A DNA stretch of 64,000 nt from an uncultured delta proteobacterium (GTDB lineage Bacteria; Desulfobacterota; Desulfovibrionia; Desulfovibrionales; Desulfovibrionaceae): contig CAIMRY010000025.1 in the NCBI GenBank assembly GCA_903843965.1, positions 68,622-132,621 on the forward strand, read 5' to 3'. The notes under the pieces are model-generated. The model made no database searches. It had not been told where the DNA came from and was given only the letters and a program-made list of their open reading frames with translations. A program made the translations under genes and the position numbers. Positions 28,083 to 35,921 of this stretch are shown piece after piece; within the stretch, counting starts at the first letter, position 1, and each line of letters begins with the position of its first letter.

Positions 28083-28275
28083 ACCCGCCAGGGCCGCAAC
28101 CGGCGCGGCCTGGGCGGCCTACCCGAGTGTTTCAGCCACACCCCGTCGGCCCGATTATGGCGGCCAGATTGTGCAGGCCGGGCGCTTTCGGCCAGACCCT
28201 GTCAGCCGGAGCATGGCGCTCCTGCCCCCCCTTCCGGCGCTGGCTGCGCGCACGCGCCCTTGACTTTCGCGCCGG

Positions 28276-29529
28276 ATGATGATGCCCAGAGCCATGCACC
28301 GCCCCGCCGAACAGACCACCCCTTCCGCCTCCGTCCCACCGGAATCCGCTCAGCAGGAATCCGTCCCGTCGCAGTCCGCCCAGCCACAGGCCGCCCAGCC
28401 ACCGTCCGACCAGTCACAGCCCCCACAGGCCGCCGCCGGGGCGCGCAGCCTGTCCGGCTCCCCGGCCCGTTCTCCGGCCAGCACTCCGGCCAGCATTCCG
28501 GCCCATTCACCGTACAACGTTCGCGGCCGCCTGGCCCCCAGCCCCACCGGACGCATGCACCTGGGCAACGCCTGGGCGTTTCTGCTGGCCTGGCTGGCCG
28601 CCCGGTCATCTGGCGGACCGGCGGGCGGACCGGCGGGCGGGCAGGTGGTGTTGCGCCTGGAGGACATCGACCCCGAACGCTCGCGCCCCGACTTCGCCGA
28701 AGAGATCGTGCGCGACCTGCGCTGGCTGGGCCTGGACTGGGATGAGGGGCCAGACGTGGGCGGAGCGCACGGACCATACGAGCAGAGCGCGCGGCTGGAC
28801 GCCTACGCCGCCGCCCTGGAGCGGCTTACCCTGGCCGGGCAGGTCTATCCCTGCTTCTGCACGCGCAAGGAGCTGCGCTCCCTGGCCAGCGCGCCCCACG
28901 CCCCGCTGGTCGATGACGGCTCGCCCGCCTACCCCGGCACCTGCCGGAACCTGGGCGCGGACCAGCGCCGGGAGCTGCTGCGCCAGGGCCGCCGCCCGGC
29001 CCTGCGCCTGCGCTGCGGGGAGCGCGCCCTGGCCTTCGACGACCTTGTGGCCGGGCCGCAGCGCATGACCCTGGCCGACTGCGGCGGCGACTTCGCCCTG
29101 CGCCGCTCCGACGGGGTCTTCGCCTACCAGCTGGCCGTGGTGGTCGACGACATCGCCATGCACGTCACCCAGGTGGTGCGCGGCGACGACATCCTGGCCA
29201 GCACCCCGCGCCAGCTCTTGCTCTACGAGCTTCTCGGCGCGCCGCCCCCGCAGCACGCCCACCTGCCCCTGCTGCTTGACGCGGACGGCCAGCGCCTGGC
29301 CAAGCGCCACGGCTTGCTTGCCCTGGCCAGCCTGCGCGAGGCGGGCGTCCAGGCCCCGGCCATCACCGGGTACCTGGCCTGGCGCGCGGGCCTGCTGCCC
29401 GCCCCGCGCCCCGCCACCCCGCAGGAGCTCGTCGCGGGCTTCAGCTTTGGGCGCATCGCGCACCACACCGGGCGCGAGCCCGTGCGCCTGCCTGCGAACA
29501 TCGCCGCCGTGCTGGCCCGGCTGCGCTGA
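28276..29529 (+). CDS. gluQ: Glutamyl-Q tRNA(Asp) synthetase with long N-terminal extension
   Basis: The catalytic part is a truncated class I glutamyl-tRNA synthetase core without the anticodon-binding domain, as in GluQ-RS. That enzyme attaches Glu to queuosine in tRNA(Asp). Visible are the HIGH-like APSPTGRMHLGN, the Zn site CFC...YPGTC and the KMSKS-like LAKRHG. About 80 low-complexity residues (Gln/Ser/Pro/Ala repeats) precede the core, with three consecutive ATG codons and no good ribosome site. The start is therefore uncertain and the extension may be partly untranslated. The family's normal length is about 300; the core fits this. Confidence 0.82.
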   Translation: MMMPRAMHRPAEQTTPSASVPPESAQQESVPSQSAQPQAAQPPSDQSQPPQAAAGARSLSGSPARSPASTPASIPAHSPYNVRGRLAPSPTGRMHLGNAWAFLLAWLAARSSGGPAGGPAGGQVVLRLEDIDPERSRPDFAEEIVRDLRWLGLDWDEGPDVGGAHGPYEQSARLDAYAAALERLTLAGQVYPCFCTRKELRSLASAPHAPLVDDGSPAYPGTCRNLGADQRRELLRQGRRPALRLRCGERALAFDDLVAGPQRMTLADCGGDFALRRSDGVFAYQLAVVVDDIAMHVTQVVRGDDILASTPRQLLLYELLGAPPPQHAHLPLLLDADGQRLAKRHGLLALASLREAGVQAPAITGYLAWRAGLLPAPRPATPQELVAGFSFGRIAHHTGREPVRLPANIAAVLARLR

Positions 29530-29735
29530 TTCCAGGGCAGACCCCCGCAGCCCCCTGCCTCGACATCGGCAATGAGCGGGAAACTCCGCATTCATGATTC
29601 CACGAACGGCGCGCGCCTTCTCGCCCGTGTCCGCCGCCGTGCGGGGAGGGGCATGGCTCCTGCCGTTGCGCTTCGCCCATTACTGCCCCGCTCGGGATGT
29701 TTGAGGAGAAGGAATCCACTGCGCCGGAAAGTTTC

Positions 29736-29764
29736 TTGACGCGCTTTGCCTGGAAATCCATAAT
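29736..29764 (+). promoter_or_regulatory. Sigma-70 promoter for the E1 alpha/beta operon
   Basis: TTGACG and CATAAT are separated by 17 bp, about 70 bp before the E1 alpha start. The surrounding gap (29530-29833) contains no other recognisable element. Confidence 0.55.
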
Positions 29765-29833
29765 GAAGGAAAGCTCCACCTGCGGCGGCTCTTTCCGGCA
29801 CTGCACGCACACATGCTTTCCAGAGGAGGCACC

Positions 29834-30820
29834 ATGCAACGAGACCCGCTCGACCGTGACCAGCGCATCGGACTGCACGCGGACATGCTCCTCATCCGCG
29901 CCTTCGAGGATCGCATAACGCAGATGGCCCACGAGCAGGGTCGGCTGCCCGGCATGCAGATCACCTGCCACGGCCAGGAGGCCGTGGCCGCCGGAGTGGT
30001 GCGGGCCCTGACGCCCAGGGACGTCATCGTCACGAACCACCGCAGCCACGGCCACCTGCTCGCCCGAGGCGTGGACCCGGGCGCGCTCCTGGCCGAGATC
30101 ATGGGCAGGCAGGGCGGCCTCAACCACGGCAAGTCCGGCACCCTGCACCTGGCCGATCCCGGGCGCAACGTGCTCATGACCTCCACCGTGGTCGGCGCCG
30201 GGCCGCTTCTGGCCATGGGCGCGGCCTTTGCCCAGCACTACCGCCAGGAGCAGGGCGTGACCTGCGTCTTCTTCGGCGACGGCGCAGCGGCGGAGGGCAG
30301 CGTGCACGAGGCCATGAACCTCGCCGCAGTATGGAAGCTGCCCGTGCTGTTCGTCTGCGAATCCAACTGCTGGGCCGGGGCCCAGGCCCACAAAGAACAC
30401 TGCCCCATCGGCGAGATCGCGGCCCGCGCCGCCTCCTACAACATGCCCGGCGAGATGACGGACGGCAATGACGTGGAAGGCGTTCACGAGACCGCGCGCG
30501 GATTCCTGGAACACTGCCGCTCCGGCAAGGGCCCGGCGCTCATGGAATGCCGCACCTACCGCATGCACGGCCACGGCGAGCACGACCAGCAGCAGTACGT
30601 GGACAAGGACGAGCTCGCCAGCTGGGCCGGGCGCGACCCCATCGTGCGCCATGCCGAGGTCCTGCGCCGCGACGGGCTCGGCGAGTTCATGGCCGGGATG
30701 CTCGAGCGCGCCGACCAGGCCGTGGACCGGGCCGTGGCCTTTGCCGACGCGAGCCCGTTCCCGCCTCCCGAGGAGGCCCTCGACCACCTCTACGTCAACC
30801 CCATCCTCAGGGAGGGCTGA
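29834..30820 (+). CDS. Thiamine-diphosphate dehydrogenase E1 alpha subunit (PdhA/AcoA-like)
   Basis: 328 residues with GAGGAGG before the ATG. This is the alpha subunit of a 2-oxoacid or acetoin dehydrogenase E1. The thiamine-diphosphate motif starts at GDGAAAEGSVHEAMN and ends at ESN; the E1 signature (HGQEAVAAG) and the phosphorylation-loop region (YRMHGHGEHD) are present. The beta subunit starts three bases after the stop. No E2 lipoyl transferase or E3 is found in the window, so the pair either borrows a distant E2 or performs a non-dehydrogenase decarboxylation. The substrate cannot be assigned. Confidence 0.85.
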   Translation: MQRDPLDRDQRIGLHADMLLIRAFEDRITQMAHEQGRLPGMQITCHGQEAVAAGVVRALTPRDVIVTNHRSHGHLLARGVDPGALLAEIMGRQGGLNHGKSGTLHLADPGRNVLMTSTVVGAGPLLAMGAAFAQHYRQEQGVTCVFFGDGAAAEGSVHEAMNLAAVWKLPVLFVCESNCWAGAQAHKEHCPIGEIAARAASYNMPGEMTDGNDVEGVHETARGFLEHCRSGKGPALMECRTYRMHGHGEHDQQQYVDKDELASWAGRDPIVRHAEVLRRDGLGEFMAGMLERADQAVDRAVAFADASPFPPPEEALDHLYVNPILREG

Positions 30821-30823
30821 GCC

Positions 30824-31810
30824 ATGCCCGTCAAGAGCACCGGACAGGCCGTCGCGGAAGCGCTCGCGCTGGCCATGGAAATGGACGAGGACATCTTTCT
30901 CGCGGGCGAGGGCATCGGCACCTCCATCCACGTCAACCCGCACCTGCCCACCTTCGGGCTTCTGGAGCGCTTCGGCCCGCGCCGCGTGCGCGACACCCCG
31001 GTGAGCGAGGCCGCCATCGTCGGCCTGGCCGTGGGGGCAAGCTGCATGGGCCTCAAGCCCGTGGTCGAGGTCATGTTCTTCCCCTTCATCACCCTGGCCG
31101 CAGACATGCTCGTGAACCACGCGGCCAAGCTGCGCTACCTGAGCGGCGGCCTGTCCAGCTTCCCGCTCACCGTGCGCGTCAAGTCCGGCGTCTTCTCCGC
31201 AGGCTGCCAGCATTCCCACTCCCTTGAGGCCTGGCTGGCCCACGCGCCCGGCCTCAAGATCGCCTATCCCTCCAACCCCGCCGACGCCAAGGGCCTGCTG
31301 CTCTCCGCCATCTTCGACCCCGACCCGGTGGTGGTGGTGGAGGAGATGCCCCTGTACTGGACCATCCACGGCGAGGTGCCCGAAGGCGACTACCGCGTGC
31401 CCCTGGGCCAGGCGCGCATCGCCCGCCAGGGCGGCGACGCCACCCTCGCGACCTACGGAGGCGCGGTGCACGTGGCCCTGCAGGCCGCAGAGGCGCTCCA
31501 GGCCGAAGGCATCTCCCTGGAGGTCATCGACCTGCGCAGCCTGGTCCCCCTGGACACCGCCAGCGTCATCGCCTCGGTCCGCAAGACCGGCCGCTTCCTG
31601 ACCCTGCACGACGCCACCCGTTTCTGCGGCTACGGCGCGGAACTCGCCGCCACCGTGGCCGAGACCTGCTTCGACGAGCTCAAGGCGCCGGTGCGCCGCA
31701 TTGCCGCGCCGGACATCCCGGTCCCCTTCAGCCCGCCCCAGGAGGCCTTCTACAAGCCCTCGGCGGACCAGGTGACGCAGGTGGTGCGCGGGATGATGCA
31801 CGCGGGATGA
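30824..31810 (+). CDS. Thiamine-diphosphate dehydrogenase E1 beta subunit (PdhB/AcoB-like)
   Basis: 328 residues, three bases downstream of the alpha subunit. Conserved blocks include the catalytic-loop region RVRDTPVSEAAIVGLAVGA, EVMFFPFITLAADM, and the C-terminal transketolase domain with DLRSLVPLDTASV. Together with the alpha subunit it forms an alpha2beta2 E1. The last codons and the stop lie inside a 12-bp tandem repeat that continues past the gene, so the C-terminus (RGMMHAG) may have been reshaped by repeat change. Confidence 0.85.
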   Translation: MPVKSTGQAVAEALALAMEMDEDIFLAGEGIGTSIHVNPHLPTFGLLERFGPRRVRDTPVSEAAIVGLAVGASCMGLKPVVEVMFFPFITLAADMLVNHAAKLRYLSGGLSSFPLTVRVKSGVFSAGCQHSHSLEAWLAHAPGLKIAYPSNPADAKGLLLSAIFDPDPVVVVEEMPLYWTIHGEVPEGDYRVPLGQARIARQGGDATLATYGGAVHVALQAAEALQAEGISLEVIDLRSLVPLDTASVIASVRKTGRFLTLHDATRFCGYGAELAATVAETCFDELKAPVRRIAAPDIPVPFSPPQEAFYKPSADQVTQVVRGMMHAG

Positions 31811-31865
31811 TGCGCGGGATGATCGCGGGATAACGCGCAGGATAACGCGCAGGATGACGCGCGCG
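31786..31865. repeat. Tandem ~12-bp repeat across the 3' end of the E1 beta gene
   Basis: About six degenerate copies of GCGCGGGATGAT run from the final codons of the E1 beta gene into the intergenic region. The stop codon lies within the second copy. This marks the left side of the lower-GC island. Confidence 0.75.
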
Positions 31866-31954
31866 TACGCGGGGAAGGCAAGGCCGCCTGCCGGGCGTCA
31901 AGAGGCTCGCCCCCTGAATCTGCTTCCGCCGCGCCCACCGGCTCGTAACGGGGT

Positions 31955-31974
31955 CAAGGGGACTCGTCCCCTTG
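31955..31974. other. Perfect 9-bp hairpin, possible end of transcription
   Basis: CAAGGGGAC and GTCCCCTTG are separated by two bases. No T-run follows, so it is either a weak terminator for the E1 operon or a genomic intergenic repeat. Confidence 0.5.
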
Positions 31975-31999
31975 CGGGGAGCGGGAAAGAAATATCTTA

Positions 32000-32050
32000 C
32001 CCAAAGCGAAACAAACTTTGTCAGTAATTTCTGACAATTGTCGCTTTGGG
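32000..32050. promoter_or_regulatory. Nested inverted repeat before the serine recombinase (operator or att candidate)
   Basis: Outer arms CCCAAAGCGA (32000-32009) and TCGCTTTGGG (32041-32050) are a perfect 10-bp inverted repeat. Inside them TTGTCAG (32018-32024) and CTGACAA (32031-32037) form a perfect 7-bp inverted repeat. The element is AT-rich, unlike its surroundings, and ends 72 bp before the recombinase start. That is where large serine recombinases often keep their attachment site or operator. Confidence 0.55.
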
Positions 32051-32122
32051 CATCGCCAGGCCCCCCTCTGACCCCCCTGAAAGTCCTGGCCTCATCAGAA
32101 AAAGCCGGCGCAGGATGCTCTC

Positions 32123-34369
32123 ATGAAAAATACAAACCTCACCCCACCGGCGTCACAGGCGTATATCTACATCAGACTCTCGTCGCAAGCGCAAGCCTGG
32201 GGCGACGGCGAACGGCGGCAGCACGACGCCGCCCTGCGGTTCGTGGAGACCCACGGCCTACCGGTCGCCGAAACGATGCAAGACATCGGCGTCTCGGCTT
32301 TTCGCGGCGACAACGCCCTGACAGGCGAACTCGGCCGCTTCCTGCAGCGATGCGAGAGCGGTGAAGTGCCGCCGGGCTCAGTGCTTGTCGCGGAATCCCT
32401 TGACCGTCTGACCCGCAATCGTGTGAACGAAGCGCTGCTGTTGTTGCTCAACATCACCCAACGCGGCGTCAAAATCGGACTCACAGCGCAAAACGTCATA
32501 CTGGACCTCGCCTCGTACGCAGCCTTTTTCCCCATCCTTGCGGATATGATGCGTTCGAACAGCGAGAGCGAGCACAAGTCCTTCAGATCGCGCGCGAATT
32601 GGGAAACCAAACGCAAAAAAGCGAAAGATGGCGTCATCGTGACGAGCCAGGTGCCGCGTTGGCTCGAAGTCCACGACGGCAAAATCCACGTGCTTGATGA
32701 GCGCGCGCAGCTCGTGCGCCGCATCTTCGACATGTACGTGAACGGATACGGCCGCGGCGTCATCGCCAACGCGCTTATCAAGGAAGGGATTCCGGCCTGG
32801 AACACGCGCAAGCCCGTCTGGCACAGGAGTTACATTGAAAAACTGCTGTGTAATCGTGCGGTTGTCGGTGACTACATCGCGGAGTTCAAGACCGATGAAG
32901 GCGGCAAGGGGCAGGAAGTCATCGCCGGATACTACCCCGAAATCGTCGACCCTGCGTTGTTCGAAAGGGTGCAGGACATGGCGTTTCTCCGCCGGAAAGG
33001 CCAGCGGGGCAGAAAAGGCAAAAAGTACGCAAACCTGTTCCAAAAAATCGCCCGGTGCTCCGTCTGCGGCGGGACGATGGGTTACCACAATGCCACGCAA
33101 GACAAGACCCGGAAAAGTGGACTCCGTCCGTGGGCACACTATCTCACGTGCAACTCCGCGCATGCCGGGCACGGCTGCTCGAACAGGCGGTACTTCAACT
33201 ACTTGTATGTTGAGAACTTCGTGCTCTCCGGCCTCATGGACGATCTGGACATCGCCGCCGCCGTTGGCATTCACAGCACCGCCCTCAAACAGCACACAGA
33301 CCGCATTGCTTCACTCGAAGCGCAGCTTGAGCATGCGGATGCCAGAATCCAGAAGCACGTGGCGTTGCTCGTGGACGACGACCTCGCGGAGCTTGAGGAA
33401 CTGGGGCAGCAGCTTGCCGAGCTGAAACGCAAGCGTGTCGCGTTGCGCGAGGAACTCATGAAGGCACGTGCCGAAGCCACGGCGGCGCGCCAGGCAGCGG
33501 AAGACTCGACGCAATTCCGTGGACGCTCCGACGCTGCCGTGCTGTCACCTGACACCGGCCTGCCGGGATACGTCGACATGTCGGACGAGGCGGTCTACGC
33601 GCGCCGTGCGCGCATCGCCATGCAACTGCGCAGCGTTGTCGAGACCATCACGTGTAGCCCAGACAAGAGCGTCAAAATCGTCATGAAGACCGGCACGGCA
33701 TACGAGCTGGTCGAACGGGAATGGATCTGCACGAAGCAGGGTCCACGCACGCCGGCGGGAAAGCCCTCCGTTTCACGGGCTTTCATTGGCCGCGCGACTT
33801 GGCAGCTTGGGCAGATGGAAGAGTCGGATCCAGACGTGCATGAGGCTGGAGCCGATGCCGGCTCCGAGCACTCCTGCGGCGCCGTCAAGGGCAAGAGACG
33901 CCCTGACGCCACAAACAAAAGGCCCCGGAGCGCTGCCACCCCGGAGCCTTACGAAATCTGCCGGAAAATGCCGAGTCTACTCGGGCGGCGCCGGGTCCAT
34001 GAACTGCTCGAAAAATGGGCGCAGGAACATGTGTTCGGCGCTGACGCGCTTGCCAGACCTGCTCACGCCGTTCTTCCAAATGACGATGTCGAGAACGGGG
34101 CCGGGCTTGAGCGACAGCGCCTCGCTCCCGGGGTTTTTGTCGATGAATCGCAAGACATGCTGCAGCGTGAGCGCGATGTGCTTGCGCTTGGGAAACGCGG
34201 CTTCCATTCGTGCCGCGGACCGCTGTGCTTTCTCATCCGGAGCGGTCGGCATCCAGTCGGCCCAACCCGCGTCGTTCCGACGCACGAAACGTTCGGCGAG
34301 GGCGTCGGGATAGGCTGCGGCGAGGATGACGCCACCGGAGTTCACGAACGAAAGGATGGCGCTGCATGA
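32123..34369 (+). CDS. Large serine recombinase
   Basis: 748 residues as read. The N-terminal resolvase domain has the catalytic Ser context (YIYIRLSSQAQAWG) and the conserved DRLTRNRVNEAL. The recombinase domain is about residues 190-290. A zinc ribbon follows (CSVCGG ... YLTCNSAHAGHGC), then a coiled coil (about 390-470). Such enzymes integrate and excise mobile elements. The last ~130 residues (from 33977) run antisense to a credible minus-strand gene and through that gene's terminator. In another frame a TGA sits at 33904, just before the hairpin, so the natural C-terminus may have been lost to a frameshift. Codon use is less GC-rich than the flanking chromosome. Confidence 0.85.
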   Translation: MKNTNLTPPASQAYIYIRLSSQAQAWGDGERRQHDAALRFVETHGLPVAETMQDIGVSAFRGDNALTGELGRFLQRCESGEVPPGSVLVAESLDRLTRNRVNEALLLLLNITQRGVKIGLTAQNVILDLASYAAFFPILADMMRSNSESEHKSFRSRANWETKRKKAKDGVIVTSQVPRWLEVHDGKIHVLDERAQLVRRIFDMYVNGYGRGVIANALIKEGIPAWNTRKPVWHRSYIEKLLCNRAVVGDYIAEFKTDEGGKGQEVIAGYYPEIVDPALFERVQDMAFLRRKGQRGRKGKKYANLFQKIARCSVCGGTMGYHNATQDKTRKSGLRPWAHYLTCNSAHAGHGCSNRRYFNYLYVENFVLSGLMDDLDIAAAVGIHSTALKQHTDRIASLEAQLEHADARIQKHVALLVDDDLAELEELGQQLAELKRKRVALREELMKARAEATAARQAAEDSTQFRGRSDAAVLSPDTGLPGYVDMSDEAVYARRARIAMQLRSVVETITCSPDKSVKIVMKTGTAYELVEREWICTKQGPRTPAGKPSVSRAFIGRATWQLGQMEESDPDVHEAGADAGSEHSCGAVKGKRRPDATNKRPRSAATPEPYEICRKMPSLLGRRRVHELLEKWAQEHVFGADALARPAHAVLPNDDVENGAGLERQRLAPGVFVDESQDMLQRERDVLALGKRGFHSCRGPLCFLIRSGRHPVGPTRVVPTHETFGEGVGIGCGEDDATGVHERKDGAA
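33911..33949 (-). terminator. Rho-independent terminator of the leftward gene at 33977
   Basis: On the minus strand AGGCTCCGG and CCGGGGCCT form a stem with one mismatch and a 12-nt loop, followed directly by TTTTGTTTGT. It lies 27 bp after the stop of the 299-residue gene. It also lies inside the 3' part of the serine recombinase frame. Confidence 0.7.
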
Positions 34370-34876
34370 GTTCCGCCCGAAGTCGCCGTTCTCCCAGAGC
34401 AAACCGACAGCGCGAAACGGCGGCTTGAGCGGATCGACGGATGGAACGAGCATGCCGTGCGTGCTCGACAATCGCGCCACCACATCGCCGCCCGCCGTCG
34501 GCCATGCGCTGTAGTTGTCCATGCCGTCCGCGAGCCGCAGCGACCTGTAGTCGAACAGCGCCCAATGGGCCGTCATGTCGAAGTTCGGGGTGGCGGCCGC
34601 ATCGAGCGCCCGCACTATTGCTTCGCCTTGAGTCAGGTCACGGGCGTTGGCAATGCTGCGCGTCTGAAGCCGCAGATTGTCTCGCACGGCTGTCCGGAAC
34701 ACGCGCCCCTTCCGGTCGAGGCAGCCGACGAGCCGCACCTGGTCGTCGATGTCGACCATGAGCCAACGTGTTTTGACCGCCCGGCAGAGCGCGCCGGTGC
34801 GGCGGGACAGGGCGGGAACCACAATGCCATGTGATAGGGTGAGCAGAATCCTTCGGGCCGGCGACGGGTTGACCAT
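33977..34876 (-). CDS. Hypothetical protein of the integrative element (299 residues)
   Basis: The start was chosen at the ATG after AGGAGATGCGCC; the frame is open further upstream. The product is a mixed alpha/beta soluble protein with many Arg residues, recognisable segments including MVDIDDQVRLVGCLDRKGRV, ALFDYRSLRLADG and FGRNSCSAILSFVNSGG. No family was recognised. A terminator lies just downstream. Its 3' 393 bp overlap, antisense, the distal frame of the serine recombinase. Confidence 0.6.
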   Translation of the reverse strand: MVNPSPARRILLTLSHGIVVPALSRRTGALCRAVKTRWLMVDIDDQVRLVGCLDRKGRVFRTAVRDNLRLQTRSIANARDLTQGEAIVRALDAAATPNFDMTAHWALFDYRSLRLADGMDNYSAWPTAGGDVVARLSSTHGMLVPSVDPLKPPFRAVGLLWENGDFGRNSCSAILSFVNSGGVILAAAYPDALAERFVRRNDAGWADWMPTAPDEKAQRSAARMEAAFPKRKHIALTLQHVLRFIDKNPGSEALSLKPGPVLDIVIWKNGVSRSGKRVSAEHMFLRPFFEQFMDPAPPE

Positions 34877-35126
34877 GGCGCATCTCCTGTTGAGGTGAAA
34901 GGGATCATGATCTCCCAGAACTCGCTCAATAAGTCGACCCAGAGGATCTGATATTCGAGGCTCTCGAAGCCTGGCATTCCTGGCAATTTTGAGGCACCTC
35001 AAATTCATTTCACGCTATTTCAGCGTGTTGTCGCAAGGCGATGAAGCACAAACATCTACGTCACTCCGAACCACGAATAACGCGCAGGAGCTTGCGTTCC
35101 CATGCTACGCCGCCGCCAGTGGCACG

Positions 35127-35414
35127 TCAGGCATTGGAGCATGCGGAAAGGCCTCTTCGGCTTGCCAGAGTGGTTGGCGGCGGCAAGCCAGACTGCATCC
35201 CAGGCGTCCGGCGCCAGCGTTTTCGCGGAGAATGCCCGACGGGGCTGTGGTGTTTGGCCGTGAGAGGGGCTGTACGGACTTCGAGATAGTGTTCGGGAGG
35301 GTGAATTGCTGGGAATTCAGGCGTCAGGGCACGCCGCAGGATGAAGGCCACGGCGAAGAGCGTCAGCAGCGCAAAAACCGCGAGCAGAAGGACGAAAATG
35401 GCGAAGGAGGGCAT
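35127..35414 (-). CDS. Small single-pass membrane protein
   Basis: 95 residues if started at the ATG at 35414. Residues about 3-27 are a strongly hydrophobic segment (PSFAIFVLLLAVFALLTLFA ...), followed by an Arg/Pro-rich soluble tail. It begins 18 bp after the stop of the 161-residue gene in the same orientation. No family was recognised; the C-terminal half could be non-coding drift. Confidence 0.45.
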   Translation of the reverse strand: MPSFAIFVLLLAVFALLTLFAVAFILRRALTPEFPAIHPPEHYLEVRTAPLTAKHHSPVGHSPRKRWRRTPGMQSGLPPPTTLASRRGLSACSNA

Positions 35415-35432
35415 CAAGGGCGACCGCGCAGG

Positions 35433-35918
35433 CTACGGTTGCGGCAGGCCGTTATCGTCACAGGGCTCTAATTCGCCCCACAGCTTCCGCAGGTATGACG
35501 CGGAGACGGAAATACGCAGCTGTTTCGAAAAGTAGCGGGCGATGAGCCTGAAACCGAGCCCCTGCCCGTGAAGCTCGCGCACCAGAGCCCAGCGCTGAAG
35601 CATTTTGTCCCGTTTGGGCGACGGCCGCTCCTCCCGCAAGTTCCTGGCACGGGACTCGCGCACGCGCTGAAAATCCTCGAATTGCTCCGGCCCGGCGGCA
35701 CGAAAACCGCGTCGGCGGACCGTGTCGAAACCGAAGCGGCGAATCGCGTCGAACAACGCGACGTACGGAGTCGGCGGCGTGGACGTGGCGCATGCGGCGA
35801 AGGCGTCGAAAAGGATGTGTTCGCGGTCAGACTCAGCGAGACCGGCGAGCCAGCGCAACGCCCGGGCACGCTCTTTCGCTGTGTTCAAGCCGGAGGGATG
35901 TATCGCGAGCTTCGGCAC
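35433..35918 (-). CDS. Hypothetical 161-residue protein downstream of the integrase, possible HTH
   Basis: GTG start, with GAGG ten bases upstream and only three bases after the tyrosine recombinase stop, so probably coupled. The protein is Arg-rich and helical. The C-terminal segment (GLGFRLIARYFSKQLRISVS, ending KLWGELEP) looks like a winged or simple helix-turn-helix. A regulatory or excision-accessory role is guessed from position only. Confidence 0.55.
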   Translation of the reverse strand: MPKLAIHPSGLNTAKERARALRWLAGLAESDREHILFDAFAACATSTPPTPYVALFDAIRRFGFDTVRRRGFRAAGPEQFEDFQRVRESRARNLREERPSPKRDKMLQRWALVRELHGQGLGFRLIARYFSKQLRISVSASYLRKLWGELEPCDDNGLPQP

Positions 35919-35921
35919 CTG

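Noticed and set aside
29441-31801. 786-residue frame antisense to the E1 genes
   Set aside because: The His/Gly/Val-rich mirror frame lacks a start with a ribosome site and lies fully under conserved enzymes.
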